From the NCBI GenBank assembly GCA_036169595.1, contig CM069767.1:892501-942500 (forward strand): a stretch of 50,000 nt of DNA, given 5' to 3'. This document shows positions 13,812 to 26,503 of the stretch, in pieces. The stretch's first letter is position 1; the number at the start of each line of letters is the position of its first letter. Source of the stretch: Dictyostelium firmibasis. Its lineage: Eukaryota; Evosea; Eumycetozoa; Dictyosteliales; Dictyosteliaceae. Both the position numbers and the translations under genes were made by a program. The notes under the pieces are model-generated. The model was not told where the DNA came from and did not search any database. It saw nothing but the letters and a program-made list of their open reading frames with translations.

Positions 13812-15120
13812 AATGTTTTATATATTGCTATTGTGTGTTATTTTTTTGTTTGTTTTTAAAGTATTTCGATTTGTTTGTTTGATTTTGTTGTTTTTTAAAA
13901 AGTAGTCTACTTTGGTTGCATTTGAAAAATTTATTTATTTGATTGGTTTTTTGTTGTTTTTTATTTGCTAAAATGTTTTTTAAAGTATTCTAAGGAAAAA
14001 TAATATAATATAGACATGAGAGAAACCAAAAATGAATAAAAAAACACAAATAAAAATAAAAAAAATTTTAATGAATAAAAAAGGAAAAAAAGGAAAAAAG
14101 AAAAAAGAAAAAAAAAAAAAAAAACAAAAACAAATAAAATTAATATTTTTTTATTTTATTTTTTATTTTTTTTATTTTTTTTATTTTTTTTTATTTTTTT
14201 TTATTTTTTTTTTATTTTTCTAATTTGTTAAAATTTTTGGAAAAAAAAAAAAAAATAATAAAAAAAATTAAAAAATATAAAATGAAAATATGAATGGAAA
14301 AAAAAAATAAAGTAATGATTTGGTTGTTTCTTTTTCTTTTACTTTTTTTTTTATTATTTTTTTTATTCTTTTTTTTTTTTTTTCTATTTTTTTTATTTAT
14401 TTACTTATTTTTTTTTTTTTGTAAAGAAATCAATCAGATAAAAAAAAAAGTGTGGAGGTTTGGGGAAAAGGGGGGAGAGTGGGGGAGAGTGGGGAGAGTG
14501 GGGAGAGTGGGGAGAGTAAAGGAACTAAATATTTATTTATAATATACTTAAGAAATAAAAAAAAAAAAAAAATTTTAAAAAAAAAAAAAAGTAATAAAAA
14601 CTTTTTATATAATATGATATAAATAACTAAATATTAACAAATATAAACAACTTACCACTTTTTTACGATTCCTTCTGGAAGTTTTGTATAAAAAAAAAAA
14701 AATAAAAAGAAAAAAAAAGAAAAAAAATAAAAAAATATATTTTTTAAAAACCAGTGCAAAAAAAAAATTAGAAAAAAAAAAAAAAAAAAAATCAAAATAA
14801 ATAAAATTAAAACCAAAAACATGCAAATGGGAATTTTTGACATGTCTTTGGAGTAATTTCGTGTCAGTAATCACACTAATTATTTTACTTTTAAATTAAG
14901 ACATATAGATTTTTTTTTTTTGTAAAAAAAAAAAAAATTAACGAAAAAAAAAAAAAAAAAAAATAATATTATTTTTATATTATTTATATATAATATTATT
15001 TTATATTATTTGTTACTGTAAGATTGTTAATATTTACTTGATGCTGTAATTTTTGTTACATCAAAATAAAAAAAAGAAAAAAAAGAAAATTTTTTTTTTC
15101 AATTTTAATTTTGCAAATTT
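13812..15120. other. Intergenic, very low complexity, with a G-run array
   Basis: This covers the MFS promoter (right of 13811) and the 3' flank of the delta-endotoxin-like gene. It is dominated by A and T homopolymers. A G-rich minisatellite lies at 14462-14517 and an AT palindromic patch near 14962-15010. Near 14650-14880 the minus strand shows a possible start, a Phe-rich stretch and a GGTAAG donor, but I find no downstream exon. Confidence 0.6.
14462..14517 (+). repeat. G-run minisatellite (GGGGAGAGT units)
   Basis: Five consecutive units, two of GGGGGAGAGT and three of GGGGAGAGT, follow a further GGGG run. The plus strand is all purine apart from the T ending each unit. It stands alone in DNA that is otherwise almost pure A/T. 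Six runs of four or more G in about 56 bases give strong G-quadruplex potential. Confidence 0.9.
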
Positions 15121-17005
15121 TCAAGAAGTAATCAAATCAAATGTTAATAAATATACAGAGAATAAACCTCTTGGTCTTAGATAAACTAAAAACTTTTCTT
15201 TTTTCAAAGTGAATGATTCGGTTTCTAAATAATAACGAGGTGTAACTTTACCTATACCTTTGGAAATGGATACAATTTTATAAGAATCATTGAATTTCGA
15301 TTTTGATTTTGGGTTTAAATAATAATTTTTATCAAAATGACCTTTATAAGTATTAGGTGATGATTCTCCGGTCCAAAAATCGTTCAATATAAGATCTTCT
15401 GTGTTATCTGGACTTTCTATTAATCTAAATTCAAAACGATTATCATATTCATTAAATAAATTTGAAGTTGTAAAATAAATTCTAAATTTTACACTTTTTA
15501 TAGCTTTAGGGTTTAAATGAAAGTTTTGACCGAATATTGCAAAATTAGCATTTTCATGATAATTACCGGCACTACCATATATTAGAGGTTCATTAGAATC
15601 AACAAATCTTGGCCCATCTTGTATTGACATATTATTATTAGCTGTATATAGATAACCTGTTGAATCTGTAACAAAATCTGTCCATTGAGAGCTACCATCA
15701 AAATCATGAGAACCTATCTCTCCTTTGGTTACATACTTTCCTAGCAAACTAAAATCCATTGTGTATGTTAGTTTTGGAGGTTGTTCAGTTAAATCTATTA
15801 TTGTATTTTCAAAAGTAATATATTGATTTCTGATAGCAGGTACTTCTTCACTTCTTATTCTTGTTCCTGGAACTAAAAGTAAATCGGAATAATGAATCAA
15901 AGAAACTAAAGAGTTCCATTGTGGTATAGAATATGCTTCATTTTTACATTTTGGGTCATTTCTAAATTTAAGACACTTTGGATTTTCTTTAATCTTTAAA
16001 TCAATCATTTTACTTAATAAATTGGCATAGTTTGTAACAACCTGACTAGCATGATCACTTGTTTTTCGTGCAAAACTTTCAATAGAAACATTACTTGTGT
16101 ATAAACCCTTAATAACCTCTGGATTAATTCCATAATTTACACCATTAAAATGACTATCTCTTAGTAAAGCTTGATAAAGAAATGCCGTTTCAATGTAGAG
16201 TTTTCCTAATAAATGAATTCTTGAATCATCACCAAACATTACTAATAACTCTATTTAAATAGTAAATTAATTGACACACAAACATATTAATACTTTAGGA
16301 AAAAAAAAAAAAAGAAAAAAAAAATCATTATAAATACCTTTCAATTTATAAAATACCAAATAATAAATTGCTGGGAAATTTCTTTTAAAAGTTGCTGTTG
16401 TTTCTTTATTTGATCTCATTTGATGGGCATATATTTTAAGATGTTGTTGATATTCTTCTGATAATTCATAAAGAACTTTTGATTGTAAATTTGAAGTTTC
16501 AATTGTATATTGTTCAATTGCTTTATCTGTATATCTCATTGAAAAATTACGCATATCATTAATTAATCCTGTAATTCTTTTTTCAAATTCTTCTTTTCTT
16601 TTTTTTTTTTGTATGGTTGGAAAAAAAAAAAAAAAAAAAAAAAAAAATTAGTTAATATATAAATTCCAATAATAAGAATATTTTGCTCCACTTCTACTAT
16701 TTTTTATTTTTGTATTATAATTTTATTGATTCTTACGTTAAATAAGGATCCTCTCTTGGTGGAAAAATCTTTTTCCAAATTACACTAAATATACCATCAA
16801 TCATTGCACCAAATACTGGTATTGAACAGATGCTTGCCTTTATGATTGTTAAATAATCTCCTTGATTAAGTGGCCAATCTTTTTTTAAAGCAGCTTCACC
16901 AGCAATATGAATTGGATTATATTGTTCTAAAATATTTTGACTTTTACATACACATATAATTATAAAAATTATTGACATAAACAAATAATATTTATTTACT
17001 TTCAT
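15121..17005 (-). CDS. Delta-endotoxin (Cry) N-domain-like secreted protein
   Basis: Three exons: 16737-17005, 16338-16597 and 15121-16250. All joins keep frame and give about 552 residues, so the gene looks whole. A signal peptide (about residues 1-23) is followed by a helical region. A motif near residues 205-208 (LLRD, then a Gly-containing loop) and its surroundings match the helical N-domain of bacterial insecticidal delta-endotoxins. The C-terminal half looks beta-rich. Endotoxin_N proteins are among the published candidates for bacterial horizontal transfer into D. discoideum, to my recollection. The introns and AT-rich codons show it is domesticated. The role in the amoeba is unknown. 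The neighbours are unrelated genes and give no hint. The family call rests on motif recognition, not a search. Confidence 0.7.
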
Positions 17006-17562
<557 letters not shown>

Positions 17563-20313
17563 TTAATAATTGGATCTTCTATTTAAACTTTTGACAAATG
17601 GTTTTAATAATTCTCTTGTTTTTGTTCCGAATTTTAGTTCTTCTTTATTAATAATTTTTTCAACATTTATTAAATAATCATCATCATTTTGATCAATGAA
17701 TAGTTTTGGATGAATATATGGTGTTCGATTATTTAGTGCTATTACATTCAATAAATTCCAATTTAGAGTATGAATACTTTTATAAATGATATAGAATAAA
17801 TCAAAACTAAATGTGTCATTTATAATCCTTTTCGATCTTTTTTCGTGAATAGTCTTATTATTTGAAATTCTATTATTGTTTTTATAATTATTGATTGTAA
17901 TCATTTGAGATTTTAGAAAACCAATTTCAATTAAGAATAATAATGATTTTATATTATTTACTTTTTTACTGATTGTTATAGCTTTATTATAAGGTATTCT
18001 ATAGGACTTTAATTTAAAACAATTATAGATTATTCTTTTCTTTAATTCGAATTTATTATTTTTACCACGACTGAAAATTCTCAACTCCAATATTTTAATG
18101 ATTGATTCAATGATTGAAAAGTAATGCTCTCTTTGTGCAATTTCAAGTATTACTAAAAGATCGAAATTAGAAAATAGTTTAATATTATCTAATTGTTGAG
18201 CATCAATTAATTGTTGTAAATCTGTTTTTAAAACACCTTGAAACTGTAAATCCAAATACTGACATCTTGATTTAATATACTTATATAAATATTCCGATTT
18301 TTTATTCTCTCTATAAGCTACATTATCTTCTGATATAAAAAGTTGTGAGTTAAATTCATCTATTATAATCTCTTTATGAAATTCAATCATCTCTGGTTGG
18401 TTTATATAAAATATATGATCATCATTACAATTTTCAAGTAAAGTTGAAAGGAAAACTTTTCTTTGAATTGGGTTGAATGGTAGTGCTTGACTTAAACTAA
18501 AAATTAGAGTTTTCTTAATCTCTGGGTTGTCTGATTGAGTGAAATTAAAAAATTTTGAAACAGTAAATGAATTTAAAATTTTTTTAATGAAAATTGTAGA
18601 TTGTTCAAAAATGGATATATCATCTTGATATTTTAAAAAGTTTAAAATTGTTATCTTTTCAAAGATCTCTAACATTGGTAATGATTTTGTTAATAGATAA
18701 TCGGTAACATTGTAAAATGATTTCTTAAATGAATATATAATTAAAGATGAGGTTATTATTGTACCTGAATTTTCTATATAGGTTTTTATCATCATTACAT
18801 CTCCACCAAATAAATCTTTAAACATAGCATCAACTCTAATAGTCCAACCATTCCTAAAGAACTTTATTAATATTTCATTTGTAAGTGATGGCTTGAATTC
18901 ATCCAATATTAAAATGGCTTTAGTTTTTAAAAAAAATGATTCGTTATCTTTAGTTAATGTTGAATCTGTGAAATGTAATCGACATGTCTTTGTTATATGA
19001 TTTTCATGATTATAGATATTTTTAAAATTTTCAATTAAAAAACTTGTGATTTTTGGGCAATTAATTATTAATGGTGAATGTGAACCATCAAATTTACTTT
19101 CATATTTAACTAAACAATTTGTTTGAAAAATAATTAAAAATAATTCAAACATATTATTAACACTAAATAACTTAAAAACATCAACATTTGAAAATAATTT
19201 ATAAATCATTGATTCCAATATTTTCATTCCATAAATTTCTACCATTAATTTATTATTATTTGATTTTTCATTTTTTTTTGTTATTGTTATTGTTGTTGTT
19301 TTTGTTGTTGTTGTTGTTGTTGTTGTTGGTTCATCGGTACTAAATAGTTTTAATAATGATTTCATTAATACTAAATCACTCGTTTCTAAAATTTTATCTA
19401 ATAACATTTTGAATAATGTTGGTTTTTTATTGATTTCTTCTAAAATTGATTTATTTATAGTTGGTAATGTTATCATTATTTCTTTATTGGTACGATTAAC
19501 TAATAAATCTATAAAATAATCAATAACTAATTCTACAGAAGTTAATGATGATACTTTGGTATTGATAATAACATTTAAATTAAAATCAACACTACCAACA
19601 TTTATAGTTGAATTTTTAAAATCAATAAACAAAGGTGATGAAAAAAAATAATTAACTTTCAAAGAATCTTTTCTTCTCTTTTCAATTTTTTCTAACCATA
19701 CCATGAATTTTGAAATTATTAAACCATTAAATAGTTTTAAAAACATTTGAAATTCTCTTTGTGTGCATTCTTGTTTTCTTCCTAATAAAAACAATTCACA
19801 ATATATTTTAAATTGTTTAAAGTCATTAAATGCATAATGTTGATTTGTTGGATCTAATTCATGGTTTTTATTCTTTGTGAATTTCTCCTTTAGAAATAAT
19901 AAAATTTCAATATTTGCATTTTTAAATAATAAATTACTATTCTTTTCAATGAAAAAACTATTGAATTTAATTGAAAGAATTTCATTCTTAAAAATTTTAA
20001 AATACTTTTTAAAGGTTGTTAATGATAAATTGGTCCAAAACAATAGTTGAATATAATTTTCACCATTAAAATCTATATAATATTCATATGATTTATCTCT
20101 TTCAAAATTGTTTGCATCCATATATCCTTTAAATAAATCTAATCTTTGATTAAACATCGTTTCATTTTTGGTTTTAATTATTGATGATATTGGAAAATCA
20201 TAGAAATTATATCTTTTAAATTTACATTGTTTATTTATTTCTTTAATCTCTTTAAAAATTTTATTTTTAATATCTTTTATTCTAAATAATATAAGGAATA
20301 AATCATTTAACAT
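17563..20313 (-). CDS. Large Dictyostelium-type protein of unknown function (916 aa)
   Basis: A single long exon with no obvious intron. The N-terminus (MLNDLFLILFRIKDIKNKIF) has the pattern 'xLFxxxxRxxxxKxxIF' that opens many members of large dictyostelid-specific families, where it resembles a degenerate F-box-like helix. That is recognition of style, not proof. The rest is helical, rich in Lys, Asn, Ile, Leu and Phe, with a short Thr run (about residues 335-350) and no catalytic motif I can see. No signal peptide or clear membrane helix is present. An internal repeat or ankyrin-like solenoid is possible from the regular hydrophobic spacing. The ATG at 20313 follows an A/T-rich leader with a TGGGTGTGA box about 50 bases upstream. 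Confidence 0.8.
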   Translation of the reverse strand: MLNDLFLILFRIKDIKNKIFKEIKEINKQCKFKRYNFYDFPISSIIKTKNETMFNQRLDLFKGYMDANNFERDKSYEYYIDFNGENYIQLLFWTNLSLTTFKKYFKIFKNEILSIKFNSFFIEKNSNLLFKNANIEILLFLKEKFTKNKNHELDPTNQHYAFNDFKQFKIYCELFLLGRKQECTQREFQMFLKLFNGLIISKFMVWLEKIEKRRKDSLKVNYFFSSPLFIDFKNSTINVGSVDFNLNVIINTKVSSLTSVELVIDYFIDLLVNRTNKEIMITLPTINKSILEEINKKPTLFKMLLDKILETSDLVLMKSLLKLFSTDEPTTTTTTTTKTTTITITKKNEKSNNNKLMVEIYGMKILESMIYKLFSNVDVFKLFSVNNMFELFLIIFQTNCLVKYESKFDGSHSPLIINCPKITSFLIENFKNIYNHENHITKTCRLHFTDSTLTKDNESFFLKTKAILILDEFKPSLTNEILIKFFRNGWTIRVDAMFKDLFGGDVMMIKTYIENSGTIITSSLIIYSFKKSFYNVTDYLLTKSLPMLEIFEKITILNFLKYQDDISIFEQSTIFIKKILNSFTVSKFFNFTQSDNPEIKKTLIFSLSQALPFNPIQRKVFLSTLLENCNDDHIFYINQPEMIEFHKEIIIDEFNSQLFISEDNVAYRENKKSEYLYKYIKSRCQYLDLQFQGVLKTDLQQLIDAQQLDNIKLFSNFDLLVILEIAQREHYFSIIESIIKILELRIFSRGKNNKFELKKRIIYNCFKLKSYRIPYNKAITISKKVNNIKSLLFLIEIGFLKSQMITINNYKNNNRISNNKTIHEKRSKRIINDTFSFDLFYIIYKSIHTLNWNLLNVIALNNRTPYIHPKLFIDQNDDDYLINVEKIINKEELKFGTKTRELLKPFVKSLNRRSNY

Positions 20314-20402
20314 TTGTTTATTTATTTATTTAATAATAATTAATAAAAGCTAATAATTTTGGATGGGTGTGAACTAAAATTTTTTTTTTTTTTTTTTTTT
20401 AA

Positions 20403-20440
<38 letters not shown>

Positions 20441-20473
20441 ATTTTTTTAAAAAATATCTTTTTTGATTTTTTA

Positions 20474-20504
<31 letters not shown>

Positions 20505-20603
20505 TTTTTTGATCAAATCATAATTATTTAAATAACCAAAAACACAATTGTGTAGTTTTGGATTATTTAAATAATTATGATTTCTATATTTTAGTTTTAA
20601 TTT

Positions 20604-20635
<32 letters not shown>

Positions 20636-21105
20636 TCAAATTAAGAAAAATAGTTTTAAATGTTGCAAGAAATTTTAAAAAATATTTTAAAAAATAATAA
20701 AGTGATGATAAAAAATTTTACAATAATAGTTGAGATTGTTTAGATTTCCCCATTTTTTAATAAAATATCACATAATTTTTATTGCAATTATTTTAGTGGG
20801 TAAAAAAAAAAGATTTTAATTGTTTTGGTGATGACACACTTTTTCTTTTATGAAATTTTTTTTGTATTTTTTTAAAATTTTTTTTTTTTTTTTTTTTATA
20901 ATTTTAAAATTTAATTTTTATATTTTTTTTAATTTGAAAAAAATAAACACTTCACTCTTTTTTTATTTCTACATTCAAAAAGTCAGTGTGCATTAAAGAC
21001 TTTTTTTTTTTTTTTTTTTTCAATCTATTTTTTTTAAAAATCTTTTTAAATAATTTTAATATTATTCACTCAACAACCATCATTCGACCAGATGATAAAT
21101 TAAAG

Positions 21106-21136
<31 letters not shown>

Positions 21137-21240
21137 AAAGTAACAAAACAAAATAAAACAAATAAAACAAATAAAAAAAAAAAAAAAAAAAAAAAAAAAG
21201 ATTGAATAGATTAGAATAAAAAGGAAAAAAAGGAAATAAA
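20314..21240. other. Intergenic, divergent promoters, with a hairpin
   Basis: This lies between the starts of the 916-residue gene (-) and hrd1 (+). Homopolymer T dominates. The hairpin at 20515-20583 is the only ordered structure. Patches near 20740-20850 and 21060-21095 are GC-richer but not coding. Confidence 0.6.
20515..20583. repeat. Near-perfect inverted repeat (hairpin)
   Basis: The arms at 20515-20547 and 20548-20583 are reverse complements over 21 consecutive bases at the outer end. The inner half also pairs, with only small offsets, down to CACAATTGTG at the tip. There is essentially no loop. It sits between poly-T runs in a non-coding region. Confidence 0.9.
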
Positions 21241-23559
21241 ATGATTAGATTAACATTTCCCTTATATTGCCAAGTTACAGTGGCATTAACAGCTTTGGTA
21301 ATCTATCATGCACATTCAAAGTATGATCAATTCTATCCAACCGGTGTTTATTTAGCAACTGCAAAACATGCATTGTTAGCAATTACAAACTTTGCAATAG
21401 TATTAGCTTATTTAATTGGAAAATTAGTCATTAAATTATTTTTAGAAAAAGTGCATGAAAGAGAATTAGATGTAAGTTTATAAACATACTCTCAATTTTT
21501 TTTTTTTTTTTTTTTGACCAACAAAATTATTAATATTATTATCATCAATATTACTATTATTAAATATAATAGTTGTTAAATGATAGATTAAAAACATCAA
21601 TCACAGATACAATTTTAGCATTAACTATATTTAGAGAGCACTTTAATGCTCAATTTGTATTTTTATTATTGATATTACTATTTTTCCAAGTTTTTCATTG
21701 GTTAACAAAGTATCGTGTTGAATATGTAGGTTTTATTTTGGAAAAAAAAAAGTTACTCTTCTTATAAAATGACCAACGTTGATACTAACTGTTTTAATTT
21801 CTATTTATTTTTCTTTTTTTTTTTTTTAGCTTGAACATTCACCATATGATTTTAAAAAGAATGTTAAACTATTCACTCTTTTAACTATATTATTATTCTT
21901 TGATCTTATATTCTTGTACTTTGCTGTTAATTCACTATTTGAACATGGTATTAATGCGATGATGTTATTTAGTTTAGAGGTACATATTATATATTTAATT
22001 TATTTTAATATTTTACTCTCTCTTTTTTTCACTAAAAAAAATCACTTTACTAACCAAAATTTATATTTTTAGTATGGGTTATTATTAGTATCAGTCATAT
22101 CAACTATAATTTCATTCTTTATAAACATTGAAGGTATAAAGAGAGAAGGAAGATGGGATCAAAAAGGTTTATATATTTTATATTTAGAATTCTTTTCAGA
22201 AGGTATCAAAACAATTATGTATGCATTGTTTTTCATTGTCTCTTTAATTCATATAGGTATGTTAAAAGATCATTTATATTTTTCACTTTTTTTATAAAGA
22301 TTAATCTCAAACCAAAATACTTACATATATATTTAGCATTACCAATTCATATTATTAGACAATTGTTTATATCATTTAGAACATTTTATCGTAGATTCCA
22401 AGATTTATTACAATATCAATCAATTATGAATGAAAGATTCCAAGATGCAACCGATGAGGAATTGGAAAACTCTGATAAGATTTGTATCGTTTGTAGAGAG
22501 GATATGACATCTGGTAAAAAGTTACCATGTGGCCATATCTTACATTTACATTGTTTAAGATCTTGGTTAGAGAGACAACAAACTTGTCCAATTTGTAGAG
22601 CATTGGTAATTGTTGATGACCCAAATCGTCCAGTTAGTTTATTGAATAGATTGTTTAGAAGAAGACCTCCAGTACAACCACCTCCTGTCCCTGCTGCCCC
22701 TGTTCCTGCTGCCAATGCCATTCCTGCTGTCGCTCAACAACCTGTTCAACCAGTCGTTCAACAACCACAACAACCACAACCACAACAACAACAACCAAAT
22801 ATTAGACCAATTTCACAACCACCAAGAGTTAGAGTGGGTTTTGATGATAACAATAATAATAATAATAATAACACTATCAACCACAGAAATATTAAAATTA
22901 GTAATAAGAGAGTCAACATGTCGAATATTCCGCTTAGTAACCCAGTAGCAATTAATCCACAACTTCAAAATGATAAAGATGTTGTTTTACATATAATGGC
23001 AATGCAAAATCATATTCAATTTTTAAACTCTCAATTGGACCATATAAAAAATTATTTAATCATTAAAAATAATTCAGAAAATTTAGATAGCAAAGAGAAC
23101 GAAAAAGAAAATGAAAAAGAGAGTGAAAATGAAAACGAGGGTGATATTGAAATCGAAGGAATAGTTAACAAAGATAAAATTGATAATAGTGATAATAATA
23201 TTAACAATGGCAGCAATAATATAGGCAAAGAAGATACAACTTTAATGGAAAGAAAAGATAAAACAGAAAATGAAAACATTCAAAATCAAATCGAAAATAG
23301 TGAGATCATTGATGATATTAATACTAAAGACGAAAATGTTCCAACAGCAATTGCAGAGGGTGACTCTATCGAGGAAAATGGAACCTTAATGAGTTCGCCA
23401 CATACAAATCAACCAATCATTCATGACGAACAAAAAGAAGGTAAAAAAATAGCAACCAATGATTTTATGGATCAATTAAGACAAAGAGTAACAAAATATA
23501 GAGAAAATGAAACAAACAACGACAATAATAATAATAAACAATATGATGAGAGTGTTTGA
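21241..23559 (+). CDS. hrd1: HRD1/synoviolin-type ER E3 ubiquitin ligase
   Basis: Five exons: 21241-21471, 21573-21725, 21830-21979, 22073-22256 and 22337-23559. All splice sites are GT/AG and the frame is kept, giving about 646 residues (human HRD1 has 617). The N-terminal 260 residues hold several membrane helices. A RING-H2 finger at about residues 289-326 reads CIVC...CGHILHLHC...CPIC. A Pro/Gln/Ala-rich linker and an acidic Asn/Glu-rich tail follow. HRD1 is the membrane ubiquitin ligase of ER-associated degradation and works with SEL1/HRD3 and Derlins. The conserved pattern of membrane helices followed by a RING with little between them is diagnostic. The frame runs through to the stop at 23559 with no intron in the last exon. 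Confidence 0.93.
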
Positions 23560-23878
23560 ACTCTTTTTTTTTTAATCAACCAATTTTTAATTTTTTTGAA
23601 TTTTCGACCCATTTCCTCCGCGAATTTTTTGGTCAGTTCCGCCCATTTTTATTTTTTCGCAATCCAATTTTATCACACCCAAATTCATAAGATTTTCGAA
23701 CAAACAAGTTTTTTTTTTTTTCCAAACAAAAAAAGTTTTTTCACCTTATTAAGTTTTTTATTTTGTTTTATTTTTCAAAACCCTTTTTTTACAATTAATT
23801 TTAAAAATGTTTAAAAACTCAACAGTAAAAAAAAATTTCAAACTAAACAAATTAATAGTTAAAAAATAAAAAAACAAA

Positions 23879-23908
<30 letters not shown>
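23560..23908. other. Intergenic between hrd1 and the four-span gene
   Basis: 3' flank of hrd1 and leader of the next gene. It has a mildly GC-richer patch (23600-23700) and a (TAAA)n run at 23877-23909 that ends at the next start codon. I see no gene. Confidence 0.6.
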
Positions 23909-23910
<2 letters not shown>

Positions 23911-24650
23911 GAATAAAATGAAGTTATCAACTGTATTTTTAATCATATCATCTGTTGTTTATTTTTTGTCTTGTCTTCCATCTTTATTTGGTATATGTAA
24001 GTTAAATATTATTTTAAAAGTAATCTAATAATAAAAAAAATAATTATTAACTAATTTAAATATAATTAGTAACACCAGTAGCAGAATATCAGTTATCAAA
24101 TTATAATCCAACCGATAGTTCATATAATTTTATATATTTTGAACTTAACAATATCCAGATAATAAAAATGAAAAATGAAGGTGAATTTTATCAAGTTATA
24201 GTTGATTGTTCATACGGCGAGGTTAAATTAAGTGAATCTTGTGGTACTTTTAATGGATTAAGTGATATAAAATATATTTACCCAAGAGTTGTTTTCAATT
24301 ATATTTTATACTTCTTTAATTTAATTTATCCAATAGTCTTCATTGTACTCCAATCGATAATTAATTTCCGTAATCGTCATGATGAACATGGTAACTTTTT
24401 ATTTAAATATTTTAGAATTTCTTTATTCTTAAATAATATTTCAAGTATCGTAACAACTATACTCGTTTTAAATGGTTATAATCACCTTTTATCTGGTTAT
24501 GGAAGTTTTCAAAATGGTACAGCCAATACTCTTTTTAGTTATTTAACCACAGCTATTACTTCACTTGCTTCATTTTTTTTAATATTAAGTTTAGTCATAA
24601 ATAGACATGAAAATCGTTCTCATCGTAGTGGTTATGCAAGAATTGTTTAA
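23909..24650 (+). CDS. Four-span membrane protein, claudin/SUR7-like layout
   Basis: Two exons: 23909-23996 and 24070-24650, about 222 residues. The intron is phase 1 with a GTAAGT donor. The first helix (VFLIISSVVYFLSCLPSLF) is near the N-terminus. A roughly 75-residue loop has two Cys nine residues apart (DCSYGEVKLSESCGTF) and is followed by three helices and a short basic tail. A small protein with four helices and a first extracellular loop holding a Cys pair matches the layout of the claudin/PMP22/SUR7 superfamily. Sequence similarity is too weak for me to assign it. It is likely a plasma-membrane or ER protein. Related small families exist in Dictyostelium. Confidence 0.75.
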
Positions 24651-24953
24651 AAATATAAAAAATAAAAAATAAAAAATATCATTGTTTAAAAAAATAAAAA
24701 TTAAAAAATTCTTAAGACCATTTTCTAAAAATATGAAAACATTCTCCTTTTTTCTAATTATTCTAAGAAATTATTTCCCGCCAAAAAAGATTTTTTTTTT
24801 TTTTTTTTTTTATCTTTTTCATTTTTTTTTTTTTTATTTTATTTTGTTTTGACAAATATATTCACACATACATTTGTAATTGTTTTACAATAATATTTTT
24901 TTTCTCAATTTTTTTTAGTTTTCTATTTTTTTTTTGTATTTATTAATAAAATA
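24651..24953. other. Short intergenic region
   Basis: AT-rich flank between two plus-strand genes, with T runs and nothing coding. Confidence 0.6.
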
Positions 24954-26023
24954 ATGAATGAATATTTTAATACAATTAATAAAATATTACAAACATTAGA
25001 AAGTAATATTAATATTACAAGTTTACCAAGTACAACGAATGATCAAAAAATACAACAACAGCAATTTCAAGAGATTGATAAATCATTTTCACAATTAATA
25101 AATCTATTAAAAGAGAGTGATGAAAATGGTATGGTTATAACAGTTTTATCAAACTCTGATATTGCTTTAAGATTTGTTAATATATTTCAAACTCATATTA
25201 TATGTTGTAACAATAATCAATCAACACCGTTACCAAATTTAAAATCAAAAAATAGTGATAACAACAATAACAACAACCAAAACAATACTATATTAAATAA
25301 CCAAATTGATAAATTAGCAATTAGTTCATTAAGATCATTAGGATTTTTTTTATATTCATCATCAATTATTAAATGTTTATCATCGGATACACAAATTAGA
25401 GAGATTTCAACATTGTTAGAGAACACTATTCAGGTCACTAAAAATAAGAATATATGTAACTATGCAATTTGGTGTTTTTCATCACAAAATTTTCCAAATG
25501 GTCCAATTAGTAATAAATTACCCAATACTTTTTGTGATCTTTTGGAAAACACTCCATTCAATTCTAAAACTATTGAAAATGAAGTTTTAAATTCCTTTAC
25601 AACATTATTACAACAAAATCTACAACTTTATTTAAATTCAACTGAAATTTGGTTACCAATAATCTTTAATAAAATTTTAAGATTAGAAAATTTACCAAAG
25701 TAAGTAATAAATTGAAATTTTATTAATATTAGTATCTTTGCTAATAAAAATAATAATAAATATACAGTATCACAGAAAAATTAAAACAAATTTTAGAAAT
25801 TGTAGTAAATCATTATCAAATGAAAAATAATGTGATGAGTCTTAAAGTTTCAGAAGCATTATTGAGTAATTGTAATAGTTTTATGGAGAATATGGGTAAA
25901 TTATATGATGGAAAGAATGAAATACTTAGTATTCAATGTTGGGGCATCTATGTTTTCTTTACAGGCAAATTAGTATTTGTAAATAAAATGGCAAATAAAG
26001 TTTTGGGTTTAGCTGAGGTAGGT

Positions 26024-26054
<31 letters not shown>

Positions 26055-26427
26055 TTTACAATATTAATTAAAATATTTAGAAATGTTTTACACATGAAAA
26101 TAAATTAGTTAGAATTGAAACATATAATAGTTGGAAATTATTAATTGATAGTATGGATATTGATTACATTAGTGTTGAAAAAAGATTGGAATTATTTTGT
26201 GCACCATTCATGACAGGATTCACAAGCGAACATGATCAAGAGGTAAAAAAAGCCAGTTTTTCAACATGGATGTATTTTTTAAAACAATTTAAAACGCAAC
26301 TGTTTGATGTTTTCCATAAAGTTTTTACACCACTTTATGTTGCCATTTTAAAGAATAAAAAAACATTTAAAAATGATGATAAAGATGGAAATGGTGAAAA
26401 TGAAAAGAATAAAATCAACAATAACAA

Positions 26428-26503
<76 letters not shown>

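Noticed and set aside
14605-14880. Minus-strand frame with a signal-peptide-like start, Phe-rich run and a GGTAAG donor
   Set aside because: Most of it is homopolymer read as Phe, and no downstream exon exists before the next low-complexity block.
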